NCBI GenBank assembly: GCA_002868985.1
Contig: PKTV01000564.1
Location: forward strand, 1-7,091
DNA: 7,091 nt
From: Desulfobacteraceae bacterium
Lineage (GTDB): Bacteria; Desulfobacterota; Desulfobacteria; Desulfobacterales; UBA11574
Reading direction: 5' to 3'
The notes beneath the pieces were generated by a model. It made no database searches. It was not told the DNA's origin and worked only from the letters and a program-made list of their open reading frames with translations. The translations under genes and the position numbers were made by a program. How positions within the stretch are numbered: the stretch's first letter is position 1; each line of letters begins with the position of its first letter. Shown one piece after another: positions 6,221-7,091 of the stretch.

Positions 6221-7030
6221 ATGAAAGCCCCAAACAAAGTTATCATACAGCTGGAACACATCTCTAAAACGTTCCGAACGAGTGCCTCTTTGTTTAAAAA
6301 AAACCAAAAAGAGGTTATTGCGCTCAAACAGGTATCTTTAAATATCTATAGAGGTGAAATTTTCGGGTTGGTCGGAGAAAGCGGCAGCGGCAAAACCACA
6401 ACCGGTCGTCTCATCGTTAAACTGGAAGAGCCGGACGATGGAAAATTATTGTTTGACGGGAAAGACATTACCAAAATCAAAGGAAAGGCCTTGAAAAATT
6501 TTCGCAGGAAGGTACAGATGATTTTCCAAGATCCCTACCAGTCTCTAAATCCTTATCTTTCAGTGTATGATAGCGTTTCTGAACCTCTGGTCATCCACAA
6601 CGTAGGGAATTCAGAAATCCGCAAGGATATGGTCCGGGAAAGTCTGAATTCTGTGGGCCTTACCCCTCCGGACGACTTCTTTTACCGATACCCTCACCAG
6701 ATGAGCGGTGGACAGCGCCAGCGAATCGCCATTGCCCGGGCCATGGTCCTGAAACCGGAATTCTTAGTTGCCGATGAGCCCACATCGATGCTTGATGCGT
6801 CAATAGCGATTCATATTTTTAACATTCTGTCTGAAATACAGAAAAAACTGAACGTGACCTTCCTTTTTATCACCCACAGCCTCGCTGCAGCCCGTCACCT
6901 ATGTGACCGGATTGCCGTCATCTACAAAGGCGAACTGGTGGAAATCGGGTCGGCGGAAGATATTATTCAGAATCCCAGCCACCCGTATACCCAGGCGCTG
7001 ATCGATGCACATCCACGATTCCGATACTAG
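6221..7030 (+). CDS. dppF: Peptide ABC transporter ATPase, short DppF type
   Basis: A 269-residue cytoplasmic ATPase, partner of DppD. Walker A is GESGSGKTT (52-60), Q-loop Gln103 in IFQDPYQSLNP, signature MSGGQRQR (161-168), Walker B FLVADEP (181-187, Glu186), D-loop SMLDAS (189-194) and switch His219. All catalytic positions are present. The sequence ends soon after HPYTQALI (254-261); the cysteine-containing tail of longer DppF proteins (about 320-330 residues) is absent. The stop follows a sensible terminus, so this looks like a natural short form rather than a frameshift. SASLFKKNQKEVIALKQVSL (21-40) is the usual DppF/OppF lead into the core, with the insert before Walker A. It lies 321 bases after dppD behind a repeat element and may need readthrough or its own promoter, though I see no convincing promoter. 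Confidence 0.94.
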   Translation: MKAPNKVIIQLEHISKTFRTSASLFKKNQKEVIALKQVSLNIYRGEIFGLVGESGSGKTTTGRLIVKLEEPDDGKLLFDGKDITKIKGKALKNFRRKVQMIFQDPYQSLNPYLSVYDSVSEPLVIHNVGNSEIRKDMVRESLNSVGLTPPDDFFYRYPHQMSGGQRQRIAIARAMVLKPEFLVADEPTSMLDASIAIHIFNILSEIQKKLNVTFLFITHSLAAARHLCDRIAVIYKGELVEIGSAEDIIQNPSHPYTQALIDAHPRFRY

Positions 7031-7091
7031 CGATGAAGACAAACATTATCCTTGAATGGTGTAATTGACATGGTGAAAATTCCAAATAACA

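Noticed and set aside
6217..6222. TATAAT overlapping the dppF start codon
   Set aside because: A -10 box here would start transcription inside dppF, and no -35 match is suitably placed upstream.
7065..7091. TTGACA (7065-7070) and a possible new gene starting at ATG 7070
   Set aside because: The hexamer matches a -35 box, but the -10 would fall beyond the window, and only seven codons are visible with no clear ribosome binding site.

Overview
The window holds one gene for a glutathione-synthetase-like ATP-grasp ligase followed by a complete family-5 (Dpp/Opp/Gsi-type) peptide ABC importer, all on the + strand. The order is gshB-like (144-1148), lipoprotein solute-binding protein (1263-2981), permease dppB (3008-3985), permease dppC (3997-4941), ATPase dppD (4943-5899) and ATPase dppF (6221-7030). 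I find no RNA gene, transposase, CRISPR array or phage gene.

The source looks like a Gram-negative anaerobe, most likely a Desulfobacterota (Desulfobacteraceae-like) member. This is an inference. It rests on the lipoprotein binding protein, moderate GC and AT-rich spacers, and short non-coding repeats of a style I associate with that group: a CACGAAA 8-nt periodic repeat, a GTGCCTT 8-nt periodic repeat, and a TTGGAATTTGTGATTT repeat family. No phylogenetic marker is present, so the taxon stays provisional.

Layout: 1-143 is an AT-rich leader with a perfect 10-bp inverted repeat and a period-8 repeat. 1149-1262 is a 114-base spacer, so the ligase and the importer may or may not share a transcript. 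From the binding protein to dppD the genes are tightly packed (26, 11 and 1 base gaps) and form an operon. A perfect 10-bp stem-loop closes the binding-protein gene and could set its level above that of the permease genes. dppD and dppF are separated by 321 bases filled with a stem-loop and a repeat element.

Working model: the lipoprotein captures a peptide in the periplasm, DppB and DppC form the channel, and DppD and DppF are the paired ATPases. DppD carries a cysteine-rich C-terminal tail of the Fe-S type; DppF is a short form without it. The adjacent GshB-like ligase raises the possibility that the importer handles glutathione, a gamma-glutamyl peptide or a precursor, but the sequence cannot prove this. 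I see no clearly undescribed system. The points most worth a second look are the repeat element splitting dppD from dppF, the hairpin at the end of the binding-protein gene, the extra cysteines in DppD, and the ligase-importer pairing.
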